Assembly: GCF_019510245.1 (NCBI RefSeq)
Contig: NZ_JAEKKT010000215.1
Span: forward strand, 1-40,765
Source: Streptomyces sp.
GTDB lineage: Bacteria > Actinomycetota > Actinomycetes > Streptomycetales > Streptomycetaceae
DNA: 40,765 bases
Reading direction: 5' to 3'
The notes under the pieces were generated by a model. That model did no database searches and was not told the origin of the DNA. It saw only the letters and a list, made by a program, of their open reading frames with translations. This document shows, piece after piece, positions 17,201 through 25,698 of this stretch. Made by a program: the position numbers and the translations under genes. Each line of letters opens with the position of its first letter. The stretch's first letter is position 1.

Positions 17201-17696
17201 TCGCGCTGGACGGCGAGGCCTGCTCGGCCTGGGGAGACACCGAAGCCTGGGCTGTCTGGCCGGGAATGCGGGCTGCGGACGTGGCCGGCGCGGCCTGGGC
17301 AGACGAGGCGAGGGCCGAACTCGTGGGCAGCAGAACGAGAATGCTGCCGATCAGAAAGGCCGCGGCCCGCTGGGAGGCGCCCAGACCGCGCGGGGCGTGC
17401 CAGGTCCGGCCGCCAAGTTGGGCGACCAGCTCGCGTACGGCGCAGAACGCGAACTGCGCCCACCCGATCCAGCCGACCGCGACGAGCAGCAGCAGGAACG
17501 CCGCGCCGGTGTCCTGCCGGTCGAGCACGTGTGTGACGTCGTCGTGGGTGGATGCCCAGATGACGGGGGTGACCCAGGCGAGCAGCAGCGGCAGCCCGGC
17601 GACCGCGGAGGCCAGCACCAGCAGGCCCAGTACGGCCTTGAGTACCCGGGCCAGGGTGCGGCCCGCCGCCGCGGCGGGGGAGGGGGTGGTGCGCAT
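14262..17696 (-). CDS. Membrane-anchored LysM and BTAD regulatory fusion protein
   Basis: This 1144-residue protein has three hydrophobic segments near residues 21-47, 65-89 and 111-131. These are followed by two LysM-type domains: 174-231 (YTVRETRPAESLWGIA start) and 258-316 (VVTVHSGDYLSKIA start). A long Pro/Ser/Thr/Glu-rich region follows, then a further possible membrane segment near 440-460 (LAAAVTGALALRRTL). The C-terminus, about 895-1130, is a bacterial transcriptional activation domain of the BTAD/SARP type, with RVMGPLEVTG at its start and later Y-R-D-W-L-R-I. LysM domains bind peptidoglycan glycans, while BTAD domains are normally cytoplasmic. If both topologies hold, the protein could sense the wall outside and act inside. 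It overlaps its upstream neighbour by TGATG and ends the Tad gene series. Confidence 0.8.
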
Positions 17697-18148
17697 CAGT
17701 TTCCTTCGGGAGCGGTGACGCCGTGCAGGAGGGTCGCCGTGCCGTGGCCGGTCACCGACAACGAGTCGATCCCGACCGCCGACAGGAACGAGGTGGCGTA
17801 CGAGCCGGTGACCGTGACTGTGAGGGTCTTGCCGTCGCCGGACACGCTGACCGTGCCGGTAGCGCCGGCGGAGCGCAGGTAGGACTGGGCTGCGGCGGAA
17901 GCGGCCTGCGGGTCGACCACGATTGCCTTCCCGCTGATCGCGTCGGCGGGATCGATGGCCTGCCCGCCGGCCCGGGCGGCTTCGCCGGCGATGTAGTCGG
18001 CGCGTTCAGTGGCACGCATCTTGCTGCCGCCGTCGACGGCGACGCCGATGATGCCGATGAGGGCGACGACGCAGATGGCGACGAACACGGTGACACCGCC
18101 CCGGTCGTTCAGCGGCTTGAGGCGCAGGCCGAGTTGGCGGAAGATCAT
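17696..18148 (-). CDS. TadG-like pseudopilin/pilus assembly protein
   Basis: This 150-residue protein has a short basic N-terminus ending NDRGG, followed by a hydrophobic segment VTVFVAICVVALIGIIGVAV and then D-G-G-x-K-M-R-A, which is the layout of Tad pseudopilins and of TadG N-termini ('flag' Ala-rich helices follow). The later beta-rich region (TVSVSGDGKTLTVTVTG) would be outside the membrane. It is much shorter than Gram-negative TadG (often over 400 residues), so a minor pseudopilin is equally possible. The start ATG 18148 overlaps the preceding stop as TGATG. Confidence 0.7.
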   Translation of the reverse strand: MIFRQLGLRLKPLNDRGGVTVFVAICVVALIGIIGVAVDGGSKMRATERADYIAGEAARAGGQAIDPADAISGKAIVVDPQAASAAAQSYLRSAGATGTVSVSGDGKTLTVTVTGSYATSFLSAVGIDSLSVTGHGTATLLHGVTAPEGN

Positions 18149-18609
18149 CAGTCGCCTCGCTGCCGGTACTGGTCCACCACCGAGGTCGCCGTCGACGTGA
18201 GCGTCTTCGACCCGGGCACGCCGGGAAGCAGGAGGTCGGACAGATCGACCGTGCAGATCACGGTCGCGGTGACCGTGCCGACCTGCCCCACCGGCACGCT
18301 GAGACCGCTCGTGTTGATGCTGACGCTGGTCGATGCGCACTTGATTCCCTGATCGTTGAGGGACTCCGCGGCCGCCGCCCGTGAGGCGCTCTGGGCGGCG
18401 CCGGCGGTGCGGTGGATGGACGCCTCCCTCGCCGCGTCCTCGGCCGCCGAGTCGATCTTTGCGCCAGAGGTGACGATCCTGCCGCCCGCGATGGCCATAC
18501 ACAGGAACATGATCAATGCCGGGAGGACGATCGCCGCTTCGACCGCGGCGCTCCCCTCGTCGCTGCGCAGTGTGCGTACCCAACGGGCGACTGATCGCAC
18601 GTGCTTCAC
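18148..18609 (-). CDS. TadE-family minor pseudopilin
   Basis: The 153-residue product begins with a GTG at 18609, overlapping the previous stop (GTGA). The N-terminus ends in RSDEGSAAVEAAIVLPALIM, the classic TadE-type prepilin motif. The cleavage site would follow the Gly, and Glu sits at position +5, which is the residue needed for pilin assembly, then a hydrophobic helix. The rest has Ala-rich helices and beta strands with two Cys. It should sit in the membrane and be processed and incorporated in or near the pilus. It is one of three consecutive pseudopilin genes, and the only one of the four pilin-like proteins here with the canonical Glu. Confidence 0.8.
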   Translation of the reverse strand: MKHVRSVARWVRTLRSDEGSAAVEAAIVLPALIMFLCMAIAGGRIVTSGAKIDSAAEDAAREASIHRTAGAAQSASRAAAAESLNDQGIKCASTSVSINTSGLSVPVGQVGTVTATVICTVDLSDLLLPGVPGSKTLTSTATSVVDQYRQRGD

Positions 18610-19031
18610 CCCCCGGGGACGGTCCAGCGCTCCACAGGTCCGGACGCCGACTGCGTGATCGTGAGTCCCGGAACGCCTGGGAGCATCGAAAGGGCCGTGC
18701 CGGACACCTGGACGCGCACCCGCTGCCCGGTACTTCTCGCGGCGACGCTGTATCCGCGCAGGCTGTCACCCGCGGTGCGGCCCAGCACGCTCCGTGCCTG
18801 GGCGGCGCCGTCGGCGGGGCTCGACTGGTAGGCACGCGCGGCGGTCAGGCCCTCGCGGGCAGCCGTCAGGGCGATCTGCCGTGCGTAGTACCACATGGAG
18901 GCCTGGATGACGGCGACCGGGGCGAGCAGTACGAACGGGAACACGATCGCCATCTGGATGGATGCGTCCCCGCGGTCGTCACGCCACCGCCGCCCCCGCC
19001 ACCAGTCCGTCAGCCGCGTGGGTGGTCTCAT
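18606..19031 (-). CDS. TadE-like minor pseudopilin
   Basis: The 141-residue product starts at ATG 19031, overlapping the Flp-like gene stop by TGATG, and its own stop overlaps the next GTG. Residues 1-25 are basic and end in DDRGDASIQMAIVFPFVLLA, a prepilin-like Gly followed by a hydrophobic helix, but with Gln rather than Glu at position +5. A WYYARQIALTAAREG segment follows, typical of TadE-like proteins, then a short beta-rich domain. It probably acts as an accessory pilus subunit or as a periplasm-like-space assembly factor. Confidence 0.75.
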   Translation of the reverse strand: MRPPTRLTDWWRGRRWRDDRGDASIQMAIVFPFVLLAPVAVIQASMWYYARQIALTAAREGLTAARAYQSSPADGAAQARSVLGRTAGDSLRGYSVAARSTGQRVRVQVSGTALSMLPGVPGLTITQSASGPVERWTVPGG

Positions 19032-19270
19032 CACAGGCCGCTGAGCTTGCCGTTGTACTTGGCGATCACAACGGCGATGGTTCCGGCGATCAGGACGGCG
19101 CCGGTGACGGCGGCCACCCAGATGATGACGGTCGTGGTGGAGATGTCGCCACGGTCCGGTCGGCGGGCGGCCTCCTCGAGGCCTTCCTGTAGGCGGGTGG
19201 TCACGCGGAGGACCGCACCGTTGGCGCGTGCCCACACAGCACGGCGGGTGCGGGCTGCGGTGTACTTCAT
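19031..19270 (-). CDS. Flp-like major pilin candidate
   Basis: A 79-residue protein with a long basic leader (residues 1-40) ending in PDRGDISTTTVIIWVAAV, then one hydrophobic helix and a short tail AKYNGKLSGL. Size, position between TadC and TadE genes, and single hydrophobic helix fit the Flp major pilin. It lacks Glu at position +5 after the Gly and the E-Y pair of standard Flp pilins, so processing may differ. In actinomycetes a small pilin of this kind is usual in this position. The start ATG 19270 has 42 bases of non-coding sequence to the TadC stop. Confidence 0.65.
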   Translation of the reverse strand: MKYTAARTRRAVWARANGAVLRVTTRLQEGLEEAARRPDRGDISTTTVIIWVAAVTGAVLIAGTIAVVIAKYNGKLSGL

Positions 19271-19312
19271 GTTCCGGTACCTCTCTGGAGCGTTGAACGA
19301 ATCGGGTTGGCG

Positions 19313-20197
19313 TCAGACGGTCAGCATGCGGATCACTGCGGGGAAGGCCATCAGCAGCATCACCAGGACGGCCAGGAGGGCCCCCGGGGCGGTCATCTTT
19401 TCGCTGGCGGTGTTCGCCTCGGCGGCCTGGTCAGCCAGGAGTTCGGCGTTGAGTGCGGCCGTGCGGGCCCGCAGGGCCTTGTAGACGGCGGCGCCGTCGG
19501 TGGCCGATCCCCGCATGATGTCGGCGACGTCGTCCAGGACGGGCAGGTTGTACTCGGCAGCCAGCTCGGTGAGTGCCTGGTACGGGGGGATCTTCTCCAG
19601 CCGGGCCCGGCGTAGCGCGCCCAGCAGGTACAGGAAGGGCCAGCCCTCGCCGACAGCTGCCGCTTTCTCCAGGGCCTCGGCGGGGCCGGCGTCGGCGGCC
19701 CGCTTGAGTGCGACCAGGTCGAGGTAGGCGGACAGCGCGTGCGCGAATTCCTCCCGGGCGCGCTTGGCCTGGTCCCGCACCGACAGATCAGGCGTGATGA
19801 ACAGCAGAGCCGCGAGGATGAGTCCGACGATGCTGGGCACGTAGAACGGGAGGCCCACGCCCGCGATGATCCACGGAATCGTCGCGATCACCGGGCAGAG
19901 CAGGCCCAGTGCGGCGAGCGCGGTCTTCTTGAGCATGAACTGGCCCGGCCCCTGCCCCAGCAGGGCCAGGTTGGTGGTCGGGATCCGTACGCCCGGCAGA
20001 CGTTCGAGGCGGGCCAGCAGCCACCGCCCCCACACCTCGTCGCGGTCCAGCTCCGGCTCGGGCATCGTGAGCGTCGCCGGAGCGCTGCGCCGAAGAGCCG
20101 GACCCAACGCGGGCTGCGGCTGCAGGAGTTCCCGGATCAGCAGCGCGAAGCCGGCGCCGACCGTGCCGCCGGTGAGAACAACGGGGATCACGTTCAC
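19313..20197 (-). CDS. TadC-like type II secretion F-family membrane protein
   Basis: A 294-residue membrane protein with hydrophobic segments at the N-terminus, at about residues 100-145 (two helices) and at the C-terminus. It has a GspF-like cytoplasmic domain containing EEFAHALSAYLDLVALKRAAD and AVGEGWPFLYLLGALRRAR. It would form the inner-membrane platform of the pilus with TadB, beneath the TadA ATPase. The start GTG 20197 overlaps the TadB stop as GTGA, which fits coupled translation. The size agrees with TadC proteins of actinomycetes. Confidence 0.85.
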   Translation of the reverse strand: MNVIPVVLTGGTVGAGFALLIRELLQPQPALGPALRRSAPATLTMPEPELDRDEVWGRWLLARLERLPGVRIPTTNLALLGQGPGQFMLKKTALAALGLLCPVIATIPWIIAGVGLPFYVPSIVGLILAALLFITPDLSVRDQAKRAREEFAHALSAYLDLVALKRAADAGPAEALEKAAAVGEGWPFLYLLGALRRARLEKIPPYQALTELAAEYNLPVLDDVADIMRGSATDGAAVYKALRARTAALNAELLADQAAEANTASEKMTAPGALLAVLVMLLMAFPAVIRMLTV

Positions 20198-21147
20198 GGG
20201 GTGGCTCCTTCCGGCTCCCGGGCGGAGATCGGCAGGTCCGGCTCGGGGGCGGGCGCGGGCAGCCGGACGGCGCTGGCCGGGTCGGTAACCAGGAAGCGGG
20301 GGATGCGGCGGAAGTGGCCCAGCTGCCGCATCAGGGCGAGCACGCCGACGAACCCGGCCGTCAGGAAGGCCAGGACGAGCTGTCCAAGGAGCGTGGAGTA
20401 CGGCTTCGTGTAGCTAGGAACGAAGAAGCCCGCGACCACCACGCCGACGGTGATGATGGTCATCCACCGCACCGTCGTCCTCGGTTTGGCCCGGTCGGCC
20501 TCGATGGCGCGTTTCCTGGCGACCTCCTCCCGGACGGTGTTCGACAGGTCCTCCAGAGCCTGAGCCAGTCCCGGGCCGCGGTCGCCCACCGCCAGGATGA
20601 GCGCGGCGGTCACCTTGTCCGCGGTGACGTCGTCCAGTTCGTCGGCGAACGCGCGGAGAGCTCCCTCCGGGCGCCACCCCAGACGCAGCCGGTCGGACAG
20701 GGTGACGATCTGCGCGGCCAGTGCGTCCGGTGCCCCCTGACGGCTGGTGATCACCGCCTGTTCCAGGCCCATGCCGAGGCGCAGCAGGCCAGCCAGCCGC
20801 TGCGTCCACTCGCTCAAGCCCTCCAGCTGCCCGATCCGCTCCTGCGCCATCTGCGCGGGGGTGATCAGCCACGGCACCCCGACGACGGCCGCGCCGAGCA
20901 GGGCACCGCCGACGAAGTTCCCCGAGACGAGCCACACGACCACGAAGACCACGACGGCCGCGACGATGAGGGTCCGCCGGCGAAGCCGGGCGTCCTCGCT
21001 CTCAGGCTGCGAACCGTGCAGGGCCGCCTGCCAGCGCCGGCGCAGCGGGGCCCGGCGCGGCGCCGTGGTGCCCACGAGACCCGCGATGACGCCGATCATC
21101 CCCCCGACCATGGCCATGCCGCTGAGCAGTGCGAGCAGCAGGATCAT
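20194..21147 (-). CDS. TadB-like type II secretion F-family membrane protein
   Basis: A 317-residue protein starting at ATG 21147, overlapping the TadA stop (ATGA); longer upstream frames are not needed. It has an N-terminal hydrophobic helix, a second membrane pair near residues 62-95, a GspF domain with SEWTQRLAGLLRLGMGLEQA and a later GPGLAQALEDLSNTVREE, and C-terminal membrane helices. It partners with TadC in the platform of the pilus machine. The proline- and acid-rich tail ends at 20194. Confidence 0.85.
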   Translation of the reverse strand: MILLLALLSGMAMVGGMIGVIAGLVGTTAPRRAPLRRRWQAALHGSQPESEDARLRRRTLIVAAVVVFVVVWLVSGNFVGGALLGAAVVGVPWLITPAQMAQERIGQLEGLSEWTQRLAGLLRLGMGLEQAVITSRQGAPDALAAQIVTLSDRLRLGWRPEGALRAFADELDDVTADKVTAALILAVGDRGPGLAQALEDLSNTVREEVARKRAIEADRAKPRTTVRWMTIITVGVVVAGFFVPSYTKPYSTLLGQLVLAFLTAGFVGVLALMRQLGHFRRIPRFLVTDPASAVRLPAPAPEPDLPISAREPEGATP

Positions 21148-22616
21148 CGGCGGACCCCCACCTTCAGCGCCAGCGGCGCCGGCCAGGCCCCGTAGGGCTG
21201 CTGGAGCAGCGACGAGTCGAAGCCCACGCGGCGCAGGTCGTCGATACATCCCGGGTCCATGCGGGGCACAGCCCGCACCTCGCCGAACTCCGTGCCGGGG
21301 GAGAAGACCGTGTTGGTGGCGGGCCGCCCGTTCTCGCCGATCCCGGTGAGCTCCAGGACGTGGGAGACGTAGCGGTGTCGGCGGCCGCCGATCTGCGACT
21401 CGTCGGTCATGTCGACGTACACGATCATGTCGAGACCGTTGGCGGTCTGCCGGTAGGCGAGCTGCTCGGAGAGGTTCTCCTGGGCGAGCGCGTACAGCTC
21501 GGCGATCCGGTCGAAGATGATGTCCGGGCGACGCGCGTGGATCGTGCACAGGTTGCCGCCCGACCCGTTCGTCAGCGCCTGCATCATCGCGACCACCTCG
21601 GGACCGCGTACCTCACCGACCACGATCCGCTCCAGCGACATCCGCAGCGCCGGATGCATCAGGTCCAAGAGCGTGACCTCGCCGGCGCCGCGGCCGGTGA
21701 CGTCCTTCTCCCCGTTGGACTCGCGGCCCACCAAGGAGACGACCTGCCGGTGGTAGCCGTTGGCGTGGGCGAACAGCTCGTCCTCGGTCTGGATGGTCGC
21801 GAACCGGGTCTCCGGGTCGAACTCGCGGAGCATCGCCCGCAGCAAGGTGGTCTTCCCCGCCTTCTGCTTCCCCGCGATCATGATGTTCTTCTCCGCGCGG
21901 ACGGCCGCGCCGAGGAACTCCCTCAGAATCGGGTCGATCGTGCCCAGCCGGACCAGGTCGTCGAGATTCGCATGGGAGACCCGGTGCCGGCGGATGACCG
22001 CGTAGGTCATCGGCCCGAGACCGGTGATGGCCTGGAGACGGGAGCCGTCCTGCAAGGACAGCGCGAGGGTGGGGCTCGCGGTGGAAATGGTGCGCTCGCT
22101 ATGCCCGGAGCCCCGCGCCAACTCCCTCAGCAGCTCCAGCAGTTCCTCTTCGGAGTCGGCGATCGGAGCGACCTGGCGGCGTTCGCCGTCGCCGTAGTCG
22201 AGCCAGACCTCGCGCGGCCCCTGGATGATGATGTCCTCGACCCGGTCGTCATCCAGGTACGGCTGGAGCCGGCCGGCCCGGAAGAGGATGTCGTACACGG
22301 CGCGGCGCAGGGCCTCGTCCTGCTGTGGTGTCATCGCCTCGGCGTCCGACCACAGTGCGACGGCCTCGGCGATCCAGTTCAGGCAGCGTTGCTCTTCGCT
22401 GGCCCGGTCCATGCCGGGCTGGGACTTGAGGAGCTCTTCACGCTGCTTGGCGACCTGGGACGCGATGTCACGGGCCACCCGGTGGTCGACGGTGACCTGA
22501 GGCGCCGCCGTCCCGAGGACGTGGGTGCTGGAAGCGGCACCGGCGGGCGCGGGCGTGCCGTTGGCCTGGGGCAGTGGTGCCACCGTGGGGTCGGGGTGCA
22601 GGGGCCTAGCGTGCAC
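21144..22616 (-). CDS. tadA: TadA/CpaF pilus assembly ATPase
   Basis: The 490-residue product is a secretion ATPase of the TadA/CpaF type. It has an N-terminal domain of about 220 residues, a Walker A GKQKAGKTT at 249-257, an Asp/Glu box near 277-280 (QTEDE), Walker B RIVVGEVRG at 330-338 and the His box CTIHA at 357-361. A further His and Arg cluster near 365-370 would bind the neighbouring subunit. It should power pilin extrusion in the cytoplasm at the TadB/TadC platform. It starts at GTG 22616, inside the end of the CpaE-like gene (11-base overlap). One TadA gene is present, so extension and retraction would both depend on it. Confidence 0.95.
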   Translation of the reverse strand: MHARPLHPDPTVAPLPQANGTPAPAGAASSTHVLGTAAPQVTVDHRVARDIASQVAKQREELLKSQPGMDRASEEQRCLNWIAEAVALWSDAEAMTPQQDEALRRAVYDILFRAGRLQPYLDDDRVEDIIIQGPREVWLDYGDGERRQVAPIADSEEELLELLRELARGSGHSERTISTASPTLALSLQDGSRLQAITGLGPMTYAVIRRHRVSHANLDDLVRLGTIDPILREFLGAAVRAEKNIMIAGKQKAGKTTLLRAMLREFDPETRFATIQTEDELFAHANGYHRQVVSLVGRESNGEKDVTGRGAGEVTLLDLMHPALRMSLERIVVGEVRGPEVVAMMQALTNGSGGNLCTIHARRPDIIFDRIAELYALAQENLSEQLAYRQTANGLDMIVYVDMTDESQIGGRRHRYVSHVLELTGIGENGRPATNTVFSPGTEFGEVRAVPRMDPGCIDDLRRVGFDSSLLQQPYGAWPAPLALKVGVRR

Positions 22617-23433
22617 GGGTCACCTCTTCGTCTGCGGCGTGCGGGCCGCGTGGATCGAGGCGGGCCCGGCGCAGAGCGGCCCGCTGGACCAGCGCGGTAC
22701 TGCTTGCGCGCGCGGCCTTCATCAGCGGCGACCTGGTGAAATGGCGCGGCTGTTCGACGCCGTCGGACAGCACGCGGGCGTCTTTCGGCGCGTACGGCAA
22801 CGTGGCCACCACGGGCACCTGCAGCACGCGCTGTACTTCGCCTGCGGGATACGGACCTTCGCTGATCATCAGCACGCCGACGTCACCGACGCGTTCCTCC
22901 AGCGCACGCACCCGGCCCTCTGCCGCCTGCAGGCAGCGCAGCGTGTTGCGGACCACCACGAACGTGGCGTCGGCCTGTTCGGCCAGTACCCCCGAGGGTC
23001 CGTACGCTCCGCGCCGGCCGAGGTCGATCAGGACGTCGTGACCGTGGTCCGCCTCGATGCCGCGGAACATCTGCGCCAGCATCTTCCACACCTGGCCCAG
23101 GCTCGCCGACTGCGCGGGATCGGTGATGCCGGGCAGCAGCAGCCGGTCGTGCGGGGACTCCTTCTTCCCGTCGTCGCTGCTCAGGTCGATCAGCTGCCGC
23201 CAGAAGGCCTCGCCGAACTCGTTTTTGCGCGCGGCGACGCTGAGGTTGCGCAGGCCGTACCGGTCGCCGAGGGTGCCCTGCAGCAGGCCGTGCAGCACGG
23301 CTCCGCCGTCCGGGTCGCATTCGGCCAGGATCATCCGCCGTCCCGCCTCCAGCGGCCACGACAGCAGCAGGGCGAGGGCACTCGTGGTCACGCCGGGTGC
23401 TCCGCTGCACCCGGCGAGCGCGATCACAGCCAT
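22606..23433 (-). CDS. CpaE/TadZ-like ParA-family protein without Walker A lysine
   Basis: A 275-residue protein that begins at ATG 23433, overlapping the previous stop as TGATG. It starts with MAVIALAGCSGAPGVTTSAL, a MinD/ParA-like fold in which the deviant Walker A K-G-G-x-G-K-T has no lysine. CDPDGG near residue 39 and DVLIDLGRRG near 134 match the other nucleotide-site strands. Proteins of this type locate Tad pilus machines at cell poles or sites. Loss of the lysine suggests that it binds but does not hydrolyse ATP, as in several TadZ proteins. Confidence 0.8.
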   Translation of the reverse strand: MAVIALAGCSGAPGVTTSALALLLSWPLEAGRRMILAECDPDGGAVLHGLLQGTLGDRYGLRNLSVAARKNEFGEAFWRQLIDLSSDDGKKESPHDRLLLPGITDPAQSASLGQVWKMLAQMFRGIEADHGHDVLIDLGRRGAYGPSGVLAEQADATFVVVRNTLRCLQAAEGRVRALEERVGDVGVLMISEGPYPAGEVQRVLQVPVVATLPYAPKDARVLSDGVEQPRHFTRSPLMKAARASSTALVQRAALRRARLDPRGPHAADEEVTRAR

Positions 23434-24140
23434 CAGCTGCCGTCCGGAGCAGCGAGGACCAGGCGCAGGGTGCCGGCCGACTCCCACGCGGCGGCCGTGG
23501 GGCCCTCGGCGGCGGCCGTGGCCACGTCGACGACCACGATGCCCGTACCGGGGGCGGCGCCGGACGCCTTCACGACCCGGCCGTCGATCGTCTGCGGCGC
23601 AGCATCGGAGCTGGTGCCGGTGTCCGCTGTTCCCTGAGCCGGGACGTGCACGAGCTGCACCTTCTGGCCCGGCACCAGAGCGGTAGCCGGGATCTCCTTG
23701 GGCTCCAGGCCGATCGGCACCAGCTGCTCGCCGGCCTTCACCAGCGAATCCTTCGTCACCTGGGAAGGGGCCAGCAACGAGCCCGGCTTGAGCTCCACGG
23801 CGGCTCGCTTGCCCACGACAGACTTCAGGTTGTCGGCGCGCACGGCCTTGACCGCCGGGTCCAGGGCGACGGACGCCCTGCCCAGGTCGTCCTCGGTCAG
23901 GACCTGGCCGACCTGGACGTCCCGGACCACGGTTACGACCTCCGTGCGGTTGCCGACCTGGAGCAGCAGGACGGCAACTCCGGCGCCTCCGGCGGCGATC
24001 AGTGCCAGAGACAGGGCGATGACACCCGGCCGTCGCCTGCGTGCTGACACCCGGGGAGGCGCCACGGGTCCGGCCACGCGCCCTTGCTGGGGGACTCCGT
24101 TCGGCCCGACTGTGTCTACACGTTCTTGGGTCTTGCTCAC
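23433..24140 (-). CDS. SAF-domain pilus protein, CpaB/RcpC-like
   Basis: A 235-residue protein with one hydrophobic segment at about residues 40-62 (VIALSLALIAAGGAGVAVLL) and an SAF-type domain after it. That domain is visible as VRDVQVGQVLTEDDL, then DNLKSVVGKRAAVELKPGSL. It would be anchored in the membrane with the domain outside, where RcpC/CpaB family members interact with pilin or wall glycans. The start is GTG 24140, with GGAAGGA just upstream. A stop-start overlap links it to the CpaE-like gene. Confidence 0.85.
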   Translation of the reverse strand: MSKTQERVDTVGPNGVPQQGRVAGPVAPPRVSARRRRPGVIALSLALIAAGGAGVAVLLLQVGNRTEVVTVVRDVQVGQVLTEDDLGRASVALDPAVKAVRADNLKSVVGKRAAVELKPGSLLAPSQVTKDSLVKAGEQLVPIGLEPKEIPATALVPGQKVQLVHVPAQGTADTGTSSDAAPQTIDGRVVKASGAAPGTGIVVVDVATAAAEGPTAAAWESAGTLRLVLAAPDGS

Positions 24141-24161
24141 CGTTCTGTCCTTCCGGCGGCG

Positions 24162-25055
24162 TTACCTGACGACCTGTACTTCGCCGACTGCTACCTGCAC
24201 GTTGGTCTGCCGTACCTCAGCGAGCTGCCCGGCCTGTCCGCCGCCCTGCCAGTTGATCGTCCACGTCGAGGTCGCAGTCACCGGGAACTTGCCGTTGGCC
24301 GCCGAGGTCTTGGAGTACACGTGTCCACAGGTCGGCGACTGGGCCATGCCCTCGGACGACGCGTAGGGCGTACCGGGGCCGTTGCAGGTCACCGACGCAC
24401 CGTCGCCCATCGACCACACGATCTTCGACACCTCCGCGGTCGCGGTGACGGTGACCCCGCCCGCCGTGGCCGTCGCGGTGTTCGGTCCGTAAGTCGTTGC
24501 GCTCTGGTTGACCCACATCCACATCGGAACACCCACGGTGTACTTCCCGGCCGCCCGCGGACTGGCGATGTCCGGGCCGAGCAGCGTCATGGAGTCCACC
24601 GCACGCTGCGCCAACACCCGGGGGTCCACCTGCGGCGCCGGCTGCTGCCCCAGCGGCACGACGACGAAGCCGTCCGGGTTGTTCAGGCCGCCGTCCGTGC
24701 ACCCGTAGAAGTACACGTCGTTCTTCTTGGGATCGGCGCCCTTCCAGCCCGGCCATGCGGCCGGAGGCTTCGGATCGACCTTCTGGTACTTACACTCCAC
24801 CTTGCTGTCGCCGCTGTCGCTGCCGCCTTGCGAGCCACCCGCCTGCCCGCCGCTGCCGCCGCTTTCGTCACCGACGCCGACGTCGACGCAGAACTTGATG
24901 ACCTGGCACTTACCGGCACCGACGTCGGGACCGCCGCCGGCGTGCGCGACACCGGCCGAGGCCAGGGCGAGGACGCCGGTGAGTGCGGCGAGGCGCCCTA
25001 TCAGCAGGATTGCTCTTGAGCGGTCAACTTCGTGACCATCCACTTTGTCCCCCAC
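24162..25055 (-). CDS. Secreted protein of the Tad locus, function unknown
   Basis: A protein of about 297 residues with a signal-peptide-like segment (LIGRLAALTGVLALASAGVA, then AHA) and a predicted mature region beginning GGGPDVG. It contains several Cys (KCQVIKFC, ECKYQ, YFYGC, TCNG, TCGHVY), so disulfides are likely. A Gly/Ser-rich linker near residues 68-86 separates the two parts, and the end has several beta strands. The GTG at 25055 overlaps the lipoprotein gene by 55 bases; an internal GTG at 25043 is an alternative. Its place in the Tad block suggests a wall- or pilus-associated role, unknown. Confidence 0.65.
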   Translation of the reverse strand: MGDKVDGHEVDRSRAILLIGRLAALTGVLALASAGVAHAGGGPDVGAGKCQVIKFCVDVGVGDESGGSGGQAGGSQGGSDSGDSKVECKYQKVDPKPPAAWPGWKGADPKKNDVYFYGCTDGGLNNPDGFVVVPLGQQPAPQVDPRVLAQRAVDSMTLLGPDIASPRAAGKYTVGVPMWMWVNQSATTYGPNTATATAGGVTVTATAEVSKIVWSMGDGASVTCNGPGTPYASSEGMAQSPTCGHVYSKTSAANGKFPVTATSTWTINWQGGGQAGQLAEVRQTNVQVAVGEVQVVR

Positions 25056-25600
25056 TTTTCAAGCGTTGCGGTGCTGACGTATTTGATGAGCCGCGTCGTG
25101 GGCAGCGGGACCGGCTTCTTCGAGGCCTTGTCGATCAGCGTCCAGTGCGTCGTGTCGACGCAGTCGGTCAGCGTGGCCGTGGGGATCTTGGCGTCGGTGA
25201 CCTTCACGACCTTCGGATGGATCACCGGCTTCCCGGTCGTCACCTGTCCGGCCTTCCGCATGACCTCGAGGTCGTGCTCGATGTCGAACAGGGCCCTCAA
25301 GGTGGTGTTCTTCTTCAGGTCGGTGCCCGCCGAGGAGGCCTTGCTGTAGGCCTTCGTCTGTGCGTCCCAGGAGTTGGTGTACGCCGCGATGACCGCGGCG
25401 TCCGCGGTGTCGACGGTGGAACTGGGGGACGGTGAGACAGCCGTCGGGGTAGGGCTGGGCTTGGACGACGTGTCCGAGTCGCTGCCGCTACACCCGGCCA
25501 GCGCTAGCAGACTGCCGGCGAGGAGCAGCGCGGTTGCGTGCTTCCGGGTGCGAACAGCGGAGATATTGAGCCCCGAAAGGCGTCGTTGTGTAGCTGTCAC
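25001..25600 (-). CDS. Lipoprotein, first gene of the Tad block
   Basis: A 199-residue product beginning at GTG 25600, after GGGGAGA in the preceding bases; the longer frame from 25654 is less likely. It has a signal with the lipobox LLALAGC, followed by an acid/Ser/Thr/Pro-rich linker and a soluble domain of about 130 residues that includes VIAAYTNSWDAQTKAYSKAS, a NTF2-like helix. The mature protein would be held on the outer face of the membrane. Similar small lipoproteins with this helix are frequent in streptomycete secretion and pilus loci. It probably marks the promoter-proximal end of the Tad operon, as 270 bases of non-coding sequence lie upstream. Confidence 0.75.
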   Translation of the reverse strand: MTATQRRLSGLNISAVRTRKHATALLLAGSLLALAGCSGSDSDTSSKPSPTPTAVSPSPSSTVDTADAAVIAAYTNSWDAQTKAYSKASSAGTDLKKNTTLRALFDIEHDLEVMRKAGQVTTGKPVIHPKVVKVTDAKIPTATLTDCVDTTHWTLIDKASKKPVPLPTTRLIKYVSTATLEKWGTKWMVTKLTAQEQSC

Positions 25601-25698
25601 GTTGTCTCCCCGTGCGACGCGGTGCGGTCGACCGCTGCCCCCGGCCTCCGACATGCGGCGGCCCAGAACCGCGGCCTGGTCCAGCTGCGGTAATGCAT

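Noticed and set aside
15729..17882. Plus-strand frame of over 700 codons opposite the LysM-BTAD gene
   Set aside because: Arg/Gly-rich without domains and antisense to a gene with membrane, LysM and BTAD features and coupled overlaps at both ends.
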